Shown here: piece by piece, positions 19,944 through 30,600 of the stretch | How positions within the stretch are numbered: the stretch's first letter is position 1 | How the letters are laid out: each line of letters begins with the position of its first letter | Assembly: GCA_001579985.1 (NCBI GenBank) | Contig: LRSR01003557.1 | Location: forward strand, 1 to 41,741 | Direction: 5' to 3' | Source of the DNA: Hypsibius dujardini | Lineage: Eukaryota > Tardigrada > Eutardigrada > Parachela > Hypsibiidae | Length of the DNA: 41,741 nt | The notes under the pieces: generated by a model | Databases searched by the model: none | What the model was told of the DNA's origin: nothing | Seen by the model: the letters and a program-made list of their open reading frames with translations, nothing else | Program-made: the position numbers and the translations under genes

Positions 19944-20416
19944 TAACAGGCAGAATTGTATTAGGACGAGGCGCATTCGGGATCCTCTACAAGGGGATGG
20001 CAAATGGGTTGCCAACAACAACGCGCCAACACCGTCCCGTGGCCGTGAAGGCCTTGCTCAATCCCTTTGATCCCGTGCAACAACATCTATTCTATGAGGA
20101 AATTTCCGTCATGGCTAAGATTGGTCGGGACGTAAACTTTGTTGGTCTGCTTGGGATTGTTCTGTGAGGTACTGCAGTTAATTTATACGATAATTTATAA
20201 GATAGTTTAATATGTGATCACATCGACGCTTGTAAGCGATCAAATTTTAAAATTTAAATATTTTAAAATATCAAACAAAAATTATATACATACTTTTAAG
20301 TAATATGTAAAAAAACTGTCAAATTTTTTGTTAACGTATCGTCTTAAGGTCAGCCGTTATTGCTGTTGGAGTACTGCCGTCTCGGAGCCCTGCTGCCGTA
20401 CTTGAAGAAGCAAAGG

Positions 20417-21372
20417 CAGGGGTTTGCTTAGGGTCCTTTCAAGTCGGAGGCAGGACCCCTGATGGTGTGGCCAGGGGGTGGGCAAAAGGGCAAAGGCATT
20501 TTTTCAAGCATTGAACCCAATGTTCGGCCTTCTGTTCCTGATCGATTTGAAACTTTTGGAGGTATGGAAATCTGATATCCAATGCCTCGGGAATTTAAAA
20601 ACATTTTCAAAAACTGAGTCGTTCCATCAAGGTTGTGATTTGATGGGGTACAATAGGGTGTGTGCGCAAATGGTTTCGGATTGTAGTCCGACCCTATACT
20701 GGGCAATTGTGATACGGAACCGAAACATCGAAGGACGGAATGCAAAATTTAAGAAGGAACGCGAGGGAGGTGTGGTCTAAAGTGTGTCGTCGGCGATTGG
20801 TTGACGCGTGCCTGACTACACGCTGGCAACGTGTTCGAACTTGGCAGGTCAAAAAGTGATACACGCTTTTCGGAAAACGGCTGACTGATCCGGCTTGTAC
20901 GCGAAACAGGCGCGCAGCCGGCATGTTTTTGGATGCGCGTCGGCCAATCCCCGCCGACACGCTTTAGGCCACACCTCCCTCGCGTTCCTTTTTAAATTTT
21001 GCACTTCGTCCGTTGAAGTTTCGGTTCCGTATTACTTTGTCAAGTATGCATACGGTCGGACCATAGCCCAAAACCGTTTGCGCAAACACTCTAATATATG
21101 CATCCTAGTAATAACTGCAAGCAGGTTAAAGACATTGAAGAATACTATCAGTCCAAATTTGATGGAACAAATGAAATTTTTCAAAGTATTTTGAAATTTT
21201 GGAGTCCGCGAAAATCAAACTCCCACACCCCCACAAGCTTCAAAATGATCACGAACAATAGGCCGAATTTATAGTTCAATTTAAAAAAAAGTATTTTAGC
21301 CCATTTCCCCCTCCCTGACCCTACCGTGAGGGCCCTAATTCCGACTGGTAAGGACCTTAAACGAGCCCCTAG
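20417..21372. mobile_element. hAT-like long-TIR (foldback) element after copy B
   Basis: The arms, about 20417-20815 and 20945-21372, are inverted copies meeting around GATTGGTTGACGCG / GCGTCGGCCAATC. The left end is CAGGGGTTTGCTTAGGGTCC and the right end is the inverse of CTAGGGGCTCGTTTAAGGTCC. It cuts exon 6 of copy B at 20412. No transposase is present. Confidence 0.65.
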
Positions 21373-21410
21373 CTAGGGCACGGGTTTTCGAACTAGTATT
21401 TCCTGCATGA

Positions 21411-21620
21411 TCAGTTATTACCTTTCGATATTGTCTTACGCAGAGTTATTGTTCCTTGATCACATTCAAAACTCATGTCCAACACCTGTTCCTCAAAACA
21501 CATTCTCGTTCGAAAATCCGTTCCGTGAGAAAAATTCCATACGAACACCCATGATCCCAGACAGCACTCGTGCTCGCAGCCATTAATAATAATATTCTGA
21601 GGGATTTCCATAAATTTCAC
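21411..21620 (-). CDS. Possible Cys-containing exon, unknown
   Basis: A 69-codon frame with INGCEHECCLGSW, MCFEEQ and SFECDQG and a possible donor (AAAG/GTAATA) near its end. No clear acceptor. It lies between the foldback element and fragment D. No family recognised. Confidence 0.15.
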   Translation of the reverse strand: MKFMEIPQNIIINGCEHECCLGSWVFVWNFSHGTDFRTRMCFEEQVLDMSFECDQGTITLRKTISKGNN

Positions 21621-22537
21621 CGAGAGGTGCCCACCGATAGGCGGCGCAAAATGGACAAGACCCCATGCAGAGAGATAGCAATGCAGGTTTTTACATCTGA
21701 CTGCTTCTGACCTGTTTCAACAAACTTCGATTTTACCAACAATTTCCATTTGCTCTTATTAACCAATCACGTCCTGCAAAATATTTTGCTGACCATTCAC
21801 ATTTTTTAAGACTGATCATTGATGCGCTTGGTAGCTCCCCCCGCGAGCTGGTCCTTGACGTTCTTGGCGGGTCGGATATTAAGGCAAATTTGAGCTGACC
21901 AAGAGGAAGAAAGGGAACACAGACAATAATGGTTCAGATGCACAGGTTGGTTGAATCCATTAATTTGGTAGGTAAAGCAATTCAGACAGAGTAAACAGGG
22001 TCGACAGTGTTAACAGAGTGGGCAGGGTGGGCAGGGTGGACCCACGAGACAAAGGGGCAGGAAATGCATTGTCTCTTCCTGTCTCCAACAATGCTTTCAG
22101 GAGTAATGTAGAAGTTGCTGATCTAAATACTTGCAATACCAGAACTGTAAGCACCTTCTAGTCGCGATATTAATGATCGAGTGCCAAAACCTTTGGATTG
22201 CCCCTCGTACCAACTAAAAACGGATGAACAAACACTCACAATCGCAAACAAGTAATTCGCCTCCAAACAAATTGAACTGTACGTTATGCTACTCCAAATC
22301 CTACTATTGTGCATTACATGATAGTGGTCTATGTTTCGGCCATACGTAAACATAAATTTACGTCTGCATAATGAAATAGGATTGTAATACGTTTAATAAG
22401 TGTCGACTTTCAAAGAGTTGATGTAGAATGGCTTTGTAGAAACATGGTCAACCAGTGGCATCCAACCGAAAACATACCGTAACAGTGGCGTCCACTCTAC
22501 CTTTCCAAACTAACTATGAACTATTTATTATCTGCAG

Positions 22538-22684
22538 CCCATCAGAACTGGGAGAAGAATCAGTTGGTGATCCAGTCGGTTGTGGTTTGTCAAAAAAATG
22601 CCCATTGGATCAGTGACGGCGAAATTAAACTATATGGACCTCTTGTTTGACGACTTCACAAACGACGGCCGTCCCCGCGCGGAT
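22538..22684 (+). pseudogene. Copy D: frameshifted fragment of GH16 receptor exon 2
   Basis: It begins at a conserved acceptor (tctgcag, 22531-22537) and matches the first 147 nt of exon 2 in A, B and C. An extra base in the run of A after the VVC(Q) codons shifts the frame, and the match ends at GCGCGGATT. The upstream 22086-22530 also matches the 3' part of intron 1 of copy B (about 16245-16667). It is on the opposite strand to copy C and abuts that copy's TM exon head to head. Confidence 0.8.
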
Positions 22685-22964
22685 TCAAATCTTGCGCACG
22701 CTTTTTCTCCTGAAAGCGTTTTCTCAACTTAATGGATATCAGCAATGCAACCGGGAAGACTAGCCAAATGGAGGCTGCCATTATCGCAATATTTGAGGTC
22801 GTCCAAAATCCTGAAACAAAAACTGCAAATCTTAAGATAAACAGCATCCAGACAACTTGTCACTACAAATTCTGTCGGGTAAACAAGTTCCCTGAGAGAC
22901 ATGTCCCGTTAACACATTGTCCGCCGGGGATTCGCGTCCTGTCTGCTGGACAACGTGTCTGTGG

Positions 22965-23494
22965 CAGAGTTGTCCCGTATTGAAAATCCGTATCCCGCCC
23001 ATTCCCATCCCATACTTGCGGCCATCCCTCCCATTCCCATAATTCTGAAATTTTTCCATTCCCATAATCCTTACCCATACTACAACCGATTTTTTAAGCT
23101 ATAATTCCTAGCAAGCAATGGTTCACTTGTTAGATTGATTGATTGAGGGACTATATATTGATAAGAGTGATGAACCTCGATTGATTGATTGAATCGGTTA
23201 AAAGCATGGGAGTTATCAAACGGTTAACCGATCGTAGATTACACTGCAAATCACCCGCTAAAATTTCGAAAGAGTTTAATCAATCGATCAGTGGGACTCA
23301 CTCACGTCAACATTCCTTGAAAACTCGCTTTTTCTCTTAGATTTGCGCAAATTTCCGTTCCTACCCGTTTTTCAAAATTTCCGCACATTCCCATCCCATT
23401 TCCGGTCAGTCCTATACCCATAAACCCAGAAAATTATGGGATTAAGGAAAACTATGGGATGTATGGAGAACCCGAAAAATACGGGGCAACTCTG
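22965..23494. mobile_element. hAT-like MITE in intron 3 of copy C
   Basis: This is a 530-bp copy of the element at 4084-4612 in the same position and orientation relative to the gene, so it predates the duplication. Flanks gtctgtgg and gtccgtaa agree at 5 of 8 bases, possibly a worn target duplication. Confidence 0.6.
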
Positions 23495-24252
23495 GTCCGT
23501 AATGCATCAATAGTAGCAAGTTTTACGAGGGTAAGATATGTCATCTTTGGACGATGTGTACTCAGGGACAGTTGAAAATGCACATGATGTACGGGGACAA
23601 GACGTCGGGGTACAAAGTTTGCCGTATCAAGCATTGTGAAAAATTATGCAAAAACAGAATTATTTTTACCGTAATTTGGTAGCGCCCTCCGAATTTGAAC
23701 GTAATCGATTTCCATGACCACGGACCTCCATGACGGATACGTCTCATGCTCATCGCTTGACGGATTTGATGGAGCCAGATATTGATTAATGAGCGGTGTC
23801 ATGGATACATGCATGGGCTTGGACGGAAATTTCTTATCGGTCGTCTTCCTCAAAGTGAAGATTTGCTTGCCGTCAATGTGCCACGTAACGTGGGTTTCAG
23901 TCCAGCGAATCAGATAGGTGTGAAATTGGCCAAGTTTCTGAGTGCCTATAAACTCCATGTATCGTTCGTGGAGCTTCTGGTCATAGTCCACACCGTCAAA
24001 GTAGTATCTCGTCTCGATGATGGAGAAACTGTAATCAATCAAGAAGTATAAATTAATTTTGAGAATCAGTTTTCGACTTTCAAACGGATTTCTAAGCTAC
24101 GTAAGGGGAAAATCAGTCCCTCAAATCCTCGATTTTCGAGGCGTTTATAATTTAAAAATTCGGAAGTTCCATGAACCACATGATAACAATTGTAACGGGA
24201 TCTGCGAGACCTGTCAGAAAGGTTGACAATCAATCGTAATAACGAACGGCTA

Positions 24253-24689
24253 CAAGGGGCTCCCCCTTCTCTGTGACCCAAAATGATTGATCTGTCGATC
24301 TGTCGATCAAATGCAATTGTTAATCAAGATAGAACATAAACACACAGAAAGCGTAACCTCTAATTAATAATTTCGCAGAAATTATTGCATTGGAAGAAGT
24401 GCTTATTGCAGAATCAATCAGTCAATCGACAATTTCACAGGGATTCTTCGCATGCATAATTTCAAACATTTTTGCTTTCCTTCAAATACATCAATCAGTC
24501 GAAATGGCAAATGGTAACGCGTATAGCACCCTCTATGTACACCTCTGAAGAGTTTTTAATATACAAGTTTTGAAAACTGGAAACTTTTCTCAAAGGAAAG
24601 AGCAAGAACACATCCTTACGCATTTGTGAAATGCAGTAAAAGTAAGAGGTTTTGGGTCACAGAATGGGGAGGGGGGGGGTGCCCCTTCT
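24253..24689. mobile_element. Non-autonomous DNA element private to copy C
   Basis: Ends AAGGGGCTCCCCCTTCTCTG and, inverted, AAGGGGCACCCCCC with TTTTGGGTCACAGAA: TIRs of about 30-35 bp including TGTGACCCAAAA. Copies A and B have an empty site between AACGAACGGC and TTAGATATCT, so the insertion followed the duplication. The exact target duplication is unclear (TA or TTA). Confidence 0.65.
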
Positions 24690-24719
24690 TAAATATCTAC
24701 CAGGGCGGGTCTTAAAATA

Positions 24720-24870
24720 TTGCGACAGATCGTCCGCCAAGGGTAGTAAACTTTCGGTCAAAGTCTAATTGGGCATAATAGACTGAGATCGAACGCAGTT
24801 AAGAAAAGTTAAAAAATTTTAGTTTTTCAAATGTATGAAAATGTTTTGAAATATCGGAGGTTCTTGGACG
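24720..24870. mobile_element. Short remnant of the same MITE in copy C
   Basis: It keeps the GCGACAGATCGTC border and the GATCGAACGCAGTTAAGAAAAG and ATGTTTTGAAATATC core of the element at 5350, with most of the interior deleted. Confidence 0.5.
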
Positions 24871-24902
24871 GTCCTTGAAAGACTAAAAGGTATCTCAAAG
24901 CA

Positions 24903-25220
24903 TGTGGAATACAGTACGGTTACAGCTATTTTTTTACCCCTCCCTTAGAGTGTGGGGTTCAATAGAACCCTGGCTATTTTACCCCTTCATGCTGTCCGTC
25001 TGTCGTCCGTTCGTCTGTCGTTCGTTCTTCCGTTGTCCGTTCATCCACTATCCGTTCAACCGTTGCCCGCTAAGTGATCATCTATTTTACAACGGACGGA
25101 CGGATAAAATAGCCAGATTTCTATGGGGCCCTTGGGGGGGGGGGTCAAAGTAGCCGGGGTGCTATTAAACTCCAAAAAGGGGGGAGGGTCGATAAAATAA
25201 CCACTTTGATACAGTATAGC
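24903..25220. repeat. GGCTATTTTACC / TCCG repeat block, intron 2 of copy C
   Basis: This is a shorter version of the blocks at 6019 and 17187 with a long G run at about 25134-25144. Confidence 0.5.
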
Positions 25221-27091
25221 ATGAACAAGCACATATCACGCGGCCTTGAAATTGCAACCTTACTGGCTTATGTCGAACACAATCCTTGGGACATCTTCAC
25301 TACAGGGGAGGCTGGGCCCCGGATCACATTCCGAGACCGTGAGGTGGAGCGCATGCATGACCCCCTTGAAGTTGTAGAGTTTCATCCGCCATTCCACTTC
25401 CCCGAACAGAATATTCCACCTCCCGATCGAATCAATGCGCCCCAGCGAATAGTTATATTCAGTGCTGGCGTTCTGACTGACCATGATGCGCAGTGAACCG
25501 TTGCTAACATCGACACAATCCGGGTCGTACCAGGTTGAAGCACGCTGAATAATTGCCCGGTCTGGGGTTCTTTTTCCACGAGGAAGTCTCCAAAAATCCG
25601 CGCGGGGCCGGCCGTCGTTTGTGAAGTCGTCAAACAAGAGGTCCACATATTCAACTTTCGTCAGCGCTGATTCAATGGGCCTTTTTTGACGAACCACAAC
25701 CGACTGAATCACCAGCTGATTCTTCTCCCAGTCCTCATGGGCTGCAGATATAAAGTAGTTCAAGGTTAGTTCTGAAAGGTAGAGTGAACGCCACTGTTAC
25801 GGTATGTTTTCGGTTGGATGCCACAGGATGATGGTGTTTCTACAAAGCCATTCTTTATCAACTCTTCGAAAGTCGACACACATTAGACGTATTACAATCC
25901 TATTTCACTATACAGACGTAAATTTATGTTTACGTATGACCGAAACATAGACCACTGTAATGTAATGCGCATGATTTGGTGTATCGTAACGTATATTTCA
26001 GTTTGTTCAGGGGCGAATTTCTTGTCAGTGATTGCAAGCGTTTGTTCATCTGTTTTCAGTTGTTACGAGGTGCAATCCAAAAGTCTTTGACACTCGATCA
26101 TTAATATCGATTTTTTGCAGATCGCTCTGCAAGTCTATATAGAAAATGGGATCTGACATCTCTTCCGTTTAACTTTCCCAAACTTTACCACCTTACCGCT
26201 TTAGTTCGAAACTCGGTCTAATATTTTGACACTGTTGGTTTAGTTTTTTTGCTTTCAGTTCGAATGTGGGCTGGGCGAATTCCCCCTTAATTATTCGATC
26301 ATTCTCATTGGCCTATAAAAGACACGCTTATAGGACAATCTAATTTTCGTAAACTTACGCTCGTGACCGTCTTCACGGTAAGTCGCTATAGCAAGCGGCA
26401 GGAATGGTTTCGATATACTTCTACCCACGACATAACGGTGAATGTCGATACCGTCCAGTGACCAGACAATCTCAGATTCACTCCACCGGAGAGTGTATGC
26501 ATGGAACTTGGTGGCCAGGTCCTTGCCACACACAGTGCAGTTGAAATTGTTCCAGTTTCTGCTGTAGTTCGACTGATCAGGCTCATCTTCTGGGCGATAA
26601 ACGGTGGCTACGGTTTTTGGCCCTTCCACGGTCTGTGTGATAATGAGTTCGATTCCCGGTATTTTTACGTTCACCAGGCATTGATGCTCAGCGTCAAAAC
26701 CCCCTACGCGGAGGATGTTGACTGTGCCGACCACCGGGCTGATCATCGCCCGCCAGACCACTTCACCGTACTGGAAGGCAAACTCTCCCGCCCTGGTCGT
26801 ATGCATCGCCACACCCGGCTCCTGGGCCAGGTAGATTCTGTTGTGCTCTGAGGGGATGAAACCTGCATATCTGTTAAAGTTGTGGCGTTTTGGTGGCCGC
26901 GCATCATCCGTGGGACTGTTGTTGCATGTGAGGGCGTACATGCCGTTTAGGCGCTCCCATGTTCCGGAAAAGAATTCTGACCAAGTGTCGTACTTGAAGA
27001 TCACGGCCATTTCATCCGTAGACGCATCAGCCGGGAGTGTACGGAGAATGAACAGCAATAAAACGGCGGCCGTAATACGCATCGGATCCAT

Positions 27092-27420
27092 TTTGTCCCT
27101 CTTGTAGTTGGGAAGTGGAACCTATGCCGTGATTTAAAAGTAAAGGCGAATGCAAAATTATGAATTGCTGATCAGCTTAGACTGACTGTAACACGTCAAC
27201 AGTAAAAACCGAAAACGAGAGTTGGCTTTGAAGCGGCGGCATTATCGAGTGCACAGAAGTTACGCATGTTCTCATTTTCAAATCGATCGGAAGAGCGATT
27301 AAGGGCGATTTTAAACGATGTAGCGACGACTCATTGTCGCGATAGCATCTAATTGGGGTGGGACCCTGTCCTTGGCCTGTAAAAGGGAATGCGCGTTATT
27401 TGTCGTATATTCTGAAGCAC
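27092..27420 (-). promoter_or_regulatory. Conserved upstream block of copy C
   Basis: It has the same content and orientation as 8892-9210. It directly precedes the copy C ATG and retains the GACAAAATGGAT start context. Confidence 0.35.
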
Positions 27421-27579
27421 TTTGAAGGTACCATTCAACAACCACAAATTTGTCCTGTCGAGTGATACCGACTGGAAGGGCTCAGCATTTGAACTGGGCA
27501 CATACATATGTATGTCGCAAACTTAGCAAACTCCTCTTCTCTCCTACTCTTCTCTGGTGGGAAGCTCTGGTCTGGGAGC

Positions 27580-27660
27580 TCCCCTTTAAGGTTACAATTT
27601 GTCGGTCCATCGTATTGAACTCCCTCAGTTCCTTTTTCCAGTAAAAGTTTTCATGTGTAT
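27580..27660 (-). repeat. Dispersed KELREF repeat, second copy
   Basis: It shares AACTCCCTCAGTTCC and TTTGTCGGTCCATCG with the copies at 12165 and 31350. It sits in a longer open stretch (27482-27865, minus) that I do not recognise. Confidence 0.5.
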
Positions 27661-27989
27661 ATGTGACCTGATGTCCATCCATCCATACATTGTTACGGAC
27701 AAAATGTGTTTTTGAAATAATATTTATCGTTAATGACAATTTTTTTACGTAGAACAATTTCGGGAGTTCTTTTGTCTTCCGTATAATCTGTTCGGACATA
27801 ATTTTGTCACTGGCGGACATATTATTGTCTGGCCCACAAAATCTTTGTCCGAACCGAATTTGCAAAGTTCTTACACGAAGTTCTCAACATAAGGTGGATA
27901 ACAAATTAAGACCGAATCCGTTCCGGGCAAGCTAAGTGCACCGCATGCATTCCTTGAATTTTGTGCGACGTTGGAGTCTAAAAATTTAG

Positions 27990-28130
27990 TGCCTGTCTAT
28001 CTGTCAGTCTATTTATCTGTTTGTCTGCTAACCTGCCTGCTGTTTGTCTGTTTGCTTGACTGAATTGCTAGCTGCCTGCCTTCTCAGCTGGTTTGTCGGC
28101 TGCTCGCCTGCATGCATAGCCTGTCTGTTA
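27990..28130. repeat. CTGC/CTGT simple repeat upstream of copy C
   Basis: Counterpart of 14728-14862. Confidence 0.6.
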
Positions 28131-28560
28131 GAAGAAAAGTTGCCTGTATTTGCCTCACCCTCGCGAGCTTTCGTGGCTATAGCATTTTTTAGTCTTCTCT
28201 CAACAGACGCAGTAAGTTGCAATACGGTAGATATCAAAATTTCAGATTCAAATTTTGAGCACTATGGAATCGTGCGCTTATTATATAGTACGGTACACGC
28301 ATAATTCCGTGCGCTATGCAACTGCACCATCAAATCTACTCTCTGCCACAAAATACAGCTGGTGCAATGCAAAGATGGCGATGAACCAGATTTACTATTG
28401 AAGTAATGTGGGAGATTGGGGAGTTATCTAATATGTGTTTCGCCATTTATTAGTGCAAATAACTTAGTTCTCAATATTTCAATTGACAAAAATAGAAATG
28501 CCTCCTAACATTTTTTAAAGATCAAAAACCAGTCCGCGGTGATACATCAGGGGCGCTTTC

Positions 28561-28778
28561 AATGTTACTGGGAATATCGTGCACCGATCGATGTATTTGC
28601 CGACGCTATAAGCAATGGCGGCTGCCACGCCATTGATTGATCGATTTCAGTTTGTCTTTGATTTTGGCATAGAGCATGCAATTGATTGTTGAATGTTTGG
28701 TAATACCTTGAAATGATTATTACCAGACTTCAACAGCATGTTTAAATTTTTCGTGAAGGGAAATATTAATTCTTGTTC
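28561..28778. mobile_element. Insertion of about 218 bp private to the right arm
   Basis: The left arm reads GCGCTTTCCACAGCTTATG (inverted) without interruption. Here the sequence is split after GCGCTTTC and resumes at CACAGCTTATG. TTC occurs at both borders. No TIR or family is recognised. Confidence 0.55.
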
Positions 28779-28842
28779 CACAGCTTATGTTTTGAAAATC
28801 TATATTCATTGATTCGCACATTTCGTTTCTTTTTATCCAACC

Positions 28843-29629
28843 ATGGAGGTCGAAGAGATGGAGCTAGTTATCAATCGAAACGGTTTTTCTGACGGCGTAC
28901 CTGTCACGGAGGAAGATATAGTGCCTCTCGACGACCAACTAGATGAAAACAAACCGTCGTCTAATGAAGTTTACGAGCCTAGTTCTGATCAGATCTCTAC
29001 ACACACGAGCTACGCCAACAGATTTTACATCAGTATCAATTTACGCATATATAATTAGGAATGGTTCCGCATAACTAGCGTTACGATATGACATTAAATT
29101 ATGTATAGTTTAGTAAAGCACTCAAAGGTGAACCGCCCGCTCAAAATGTCATGTTTCAAGGTTGAAGAAAGTGCGAGCCTGCGTCATGTCCATTTCAAAA
29201 ATGACTCATTCATATACCATTATGGTCACCATTGATGCCAAGAGAAAACTTCTCAGTCTGCTCTTCATCGTCATGCATGAGATAACCGATGATCAATTCG
29301 GTCCTCAAGTTTGACAGGATCTTTTTGTGGCTCCTTAAATCCTGGTTACGGCATTGAATTCGGGCAAAATGAAGAAAGAAAATCTGAAGGTGTGGCTGGA
29401 GCAAGTGTATTTTCCGCATGTCGACAATCGGACTGTGCTGGTCATTGATTCTTGGTCCACCTATAAGAACCGGGCCTTACTAGACGCTGCCACTCCAGAA
29501 GGTCGCGAAGTACAGATTGTGACTGTTCTACCAAAAATTACGCCGTTATGCCAACCTCTTGACGTCTACAAATTTCGTATGTGGAAGGCATTCTTCTGCA
29601 AAATCTGGGATTGGGTAGTTCAGTTATAA
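28843..29629 (+). pseudogene. Decayed pogo-like DDE transposase, copy 2
   Basis: This is the inverted counterpart of copy 1. MEVEEMELVINRN starts at 28843, broken sequence matches the first acidic block near 29200-29290, and an open stretch 29354-29629 has KVWLEQVYFPHVDNRTVL, IDSWSTYKN and TPLCQPLDVYKFRMWKAFF, ending IWDWVVQL and a stop. The Cys-rich C-terminal part seen in copy 1 is absent. It lies at the outer end of the copy C arm. Confidence 0.75.
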
Positions 29630-29700
29630 ATTCAGAGCATTTTTATATTTATTAATTACTGATTTATAGTTGTTGGTTTGTTAGTTTAGTTACAGCTTAC

Positions 29701-30440
29701 AAGAAATCAATTACAATTACCAGTGCCAGTCTCAGATGGCGGCCAAACTTTTTTCTTCCGACATATTTCCCTAACATGATTTTAAAAAATAATGTTCGCC
29801 GGGAACAAGGCCTTGTTCAATTTGGACAAATCGGAAAAGTTGTAAGATCACTGAAATATTCCCAGTAATAAAGACTAATCTCTCAAATTCCGTTGCTTTC
29901 ACATTTTGTGACATCCACTGACTCAGAATGTAGTGTGAAATCGATTGGCATTAGCGAAAATAAATTTGAAAATGAGAGGGCGTAGCTATAGACACTGACG
30001 GAATCTGGGTATTACGGTCCACTGGCCGTGCATTAATTGAAATGCTTTACCGAATAACAAGCGCAACTTCTCACCTCGTTTTCAAGAAAATTCGGCTAAC
30101 GCCGATCCATTTGAAATTAGATTGCGTTCAAGCTGCTGCCGGTGGTCCTTTTTGAAAACTCTTCATAGCTTCGCCCCTTATTCTGAAAAAAGATTTGGTT
30201 GGCGCCCATTGATTTCAAAGGAAATTTGGAATAGGATAGTCTCAAAATAATCACATTTAGTGCATTTCGAAAAATAGCCATTCTTACAGAGAAAATTAAC
30301 CGCAACGGAGTATTCCAGTGTTTTCGTAACTTTGAAAATTCGCCGATGAAATAAATTTCCTAAATCATCATTAATATTGAACTCATTTAGAAACGAAATT
30401 GGAAGCGTTTTGAAATCCGTCTCTGAAAATTCGCCCCAAG
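29701..30440. mobile_element. Foldback-element fragments upstream of fragment E
   Basis: 29701-29850 matches an arm of 10225-10812 (TTTCCCTAACATGATTTT, CGGGAACAAGGCC). 30320-30440 matches the right arm of 401-950 up to GAAATCCGTCTCTGAAAATT. Between them lies CATAGCTTCGCCCCTTATT. This looks like a join of two related elements. Confidence 0.5.
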
Positions 30441-30600
30441 TTAGGTGAAACGGCTACTTGGCAGGGGGGCAGCTTTGCAATTGCAGTCGTATGGGAGGTA
30501 CAAACTCGTAAACGCAATAAATATTGAATATTTGATATTTTCTAGGGTAAACACGCCGACATGTTGCATTTCCCGAACATGAAATTGAAAACCTTCTCGG

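Larger units (their letters stand above)
13247..20411 (+). repeat. Left arm of a large inverted duplication (transposase relic plus copy B)
   Basis: In outward-to-inward order this arm holds the DDE relic, a CTGC/CTGT-rich tract, an upstream block and copy B of the receptor. The same order in reverse complement occupies 22690-29629. The arms differ by private insertions and deletions (for example 24253-24689 and 28561-28778 on the right, about 18850-19437 on the left). Confidence 0.75.
15205..20411 (+). pseudogene. Copy B of the GH16 receptor kinase: ectodomain open, TM lost, kinase broken
   Basis: Exon homologues are 15205-15937, 16668-17145, 18464-18822, 19950-20168 and the start of exon 6 at 20349-20411. 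The first three are open, keep the splice sites of gene A, and have the same lengths as A for exons 2 and 3 (478 and 359 nt). Exon 4 (TM and juxtamembrane) is missing: the sequence passes from a repeat inside intron 3 straight to the acceptor of exon 5 near 19943. Exon 5 keeps GRGAFG and VAVK but has TGA at 20165-20167 where gene A has CGA. Exon 6 stops after 63 nt at a transposon border (20412). Reading on past the exon 3 donor gives a stop at 18846-18848, so a secreted two-domain GH16-like protein of about 520 aa is possible. As a receptor kinase it is dead. Confidence 0.85.
22690..27091 (-). pseudogene. Copy C of the GH16 receptor kinase: ectodomain plus TM, no kinase
   Basis: Exon homologues are 27091-26359 (733 nt, as in copy B), 25741-25264 (478 nt), 24028-23670 (359 nt) and the TM exon from 22810 down to the breakpoint near 22690. 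All are open with conserved donors and acceptors. After the TM helix (IAIMAASIWLVF...) and a basic stretch ending KKRAQDL, the frame runs through the breakpoint into foreign sequence for nine residues and stops at 22656. No kinase exon follows. If transcribed, this would be a membrane-anchored GH16-GH16 protein with a short tail, a possible kinase-less decoy. It could equally be a recent pseudogene. It is closer to copy B than to gene A in exon 1. Confidence 0.82.
22690..29629 (-). repeat. Right arm of the large inverted duplication (copy C plus transposase relic)
   Basis: This is the reverse-complement counterpart of 13247-20411. Matching landmarks are 28020-28320 with 14870-14560, 28843-28980 with 14237-14100, and 29354-29629 with 13837-13583. 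The centre, about 20.4-22.7 kb, holds a long-TIR transposon and fragment D. Confidence 0.75.

Noticed and set aside
27482-27865. A 127-codon minus-strand frame as a gene
   Set aside because: Its only comparable part is the dispersed KELREF repeat; no other support, so treated as repeat.
13247-29629. Interpretation of the whole inverted region as a single composite transposon
   Set aside because: The transposase relics are dead and no common terminal repeats or target duplication are visible at the outer ends.
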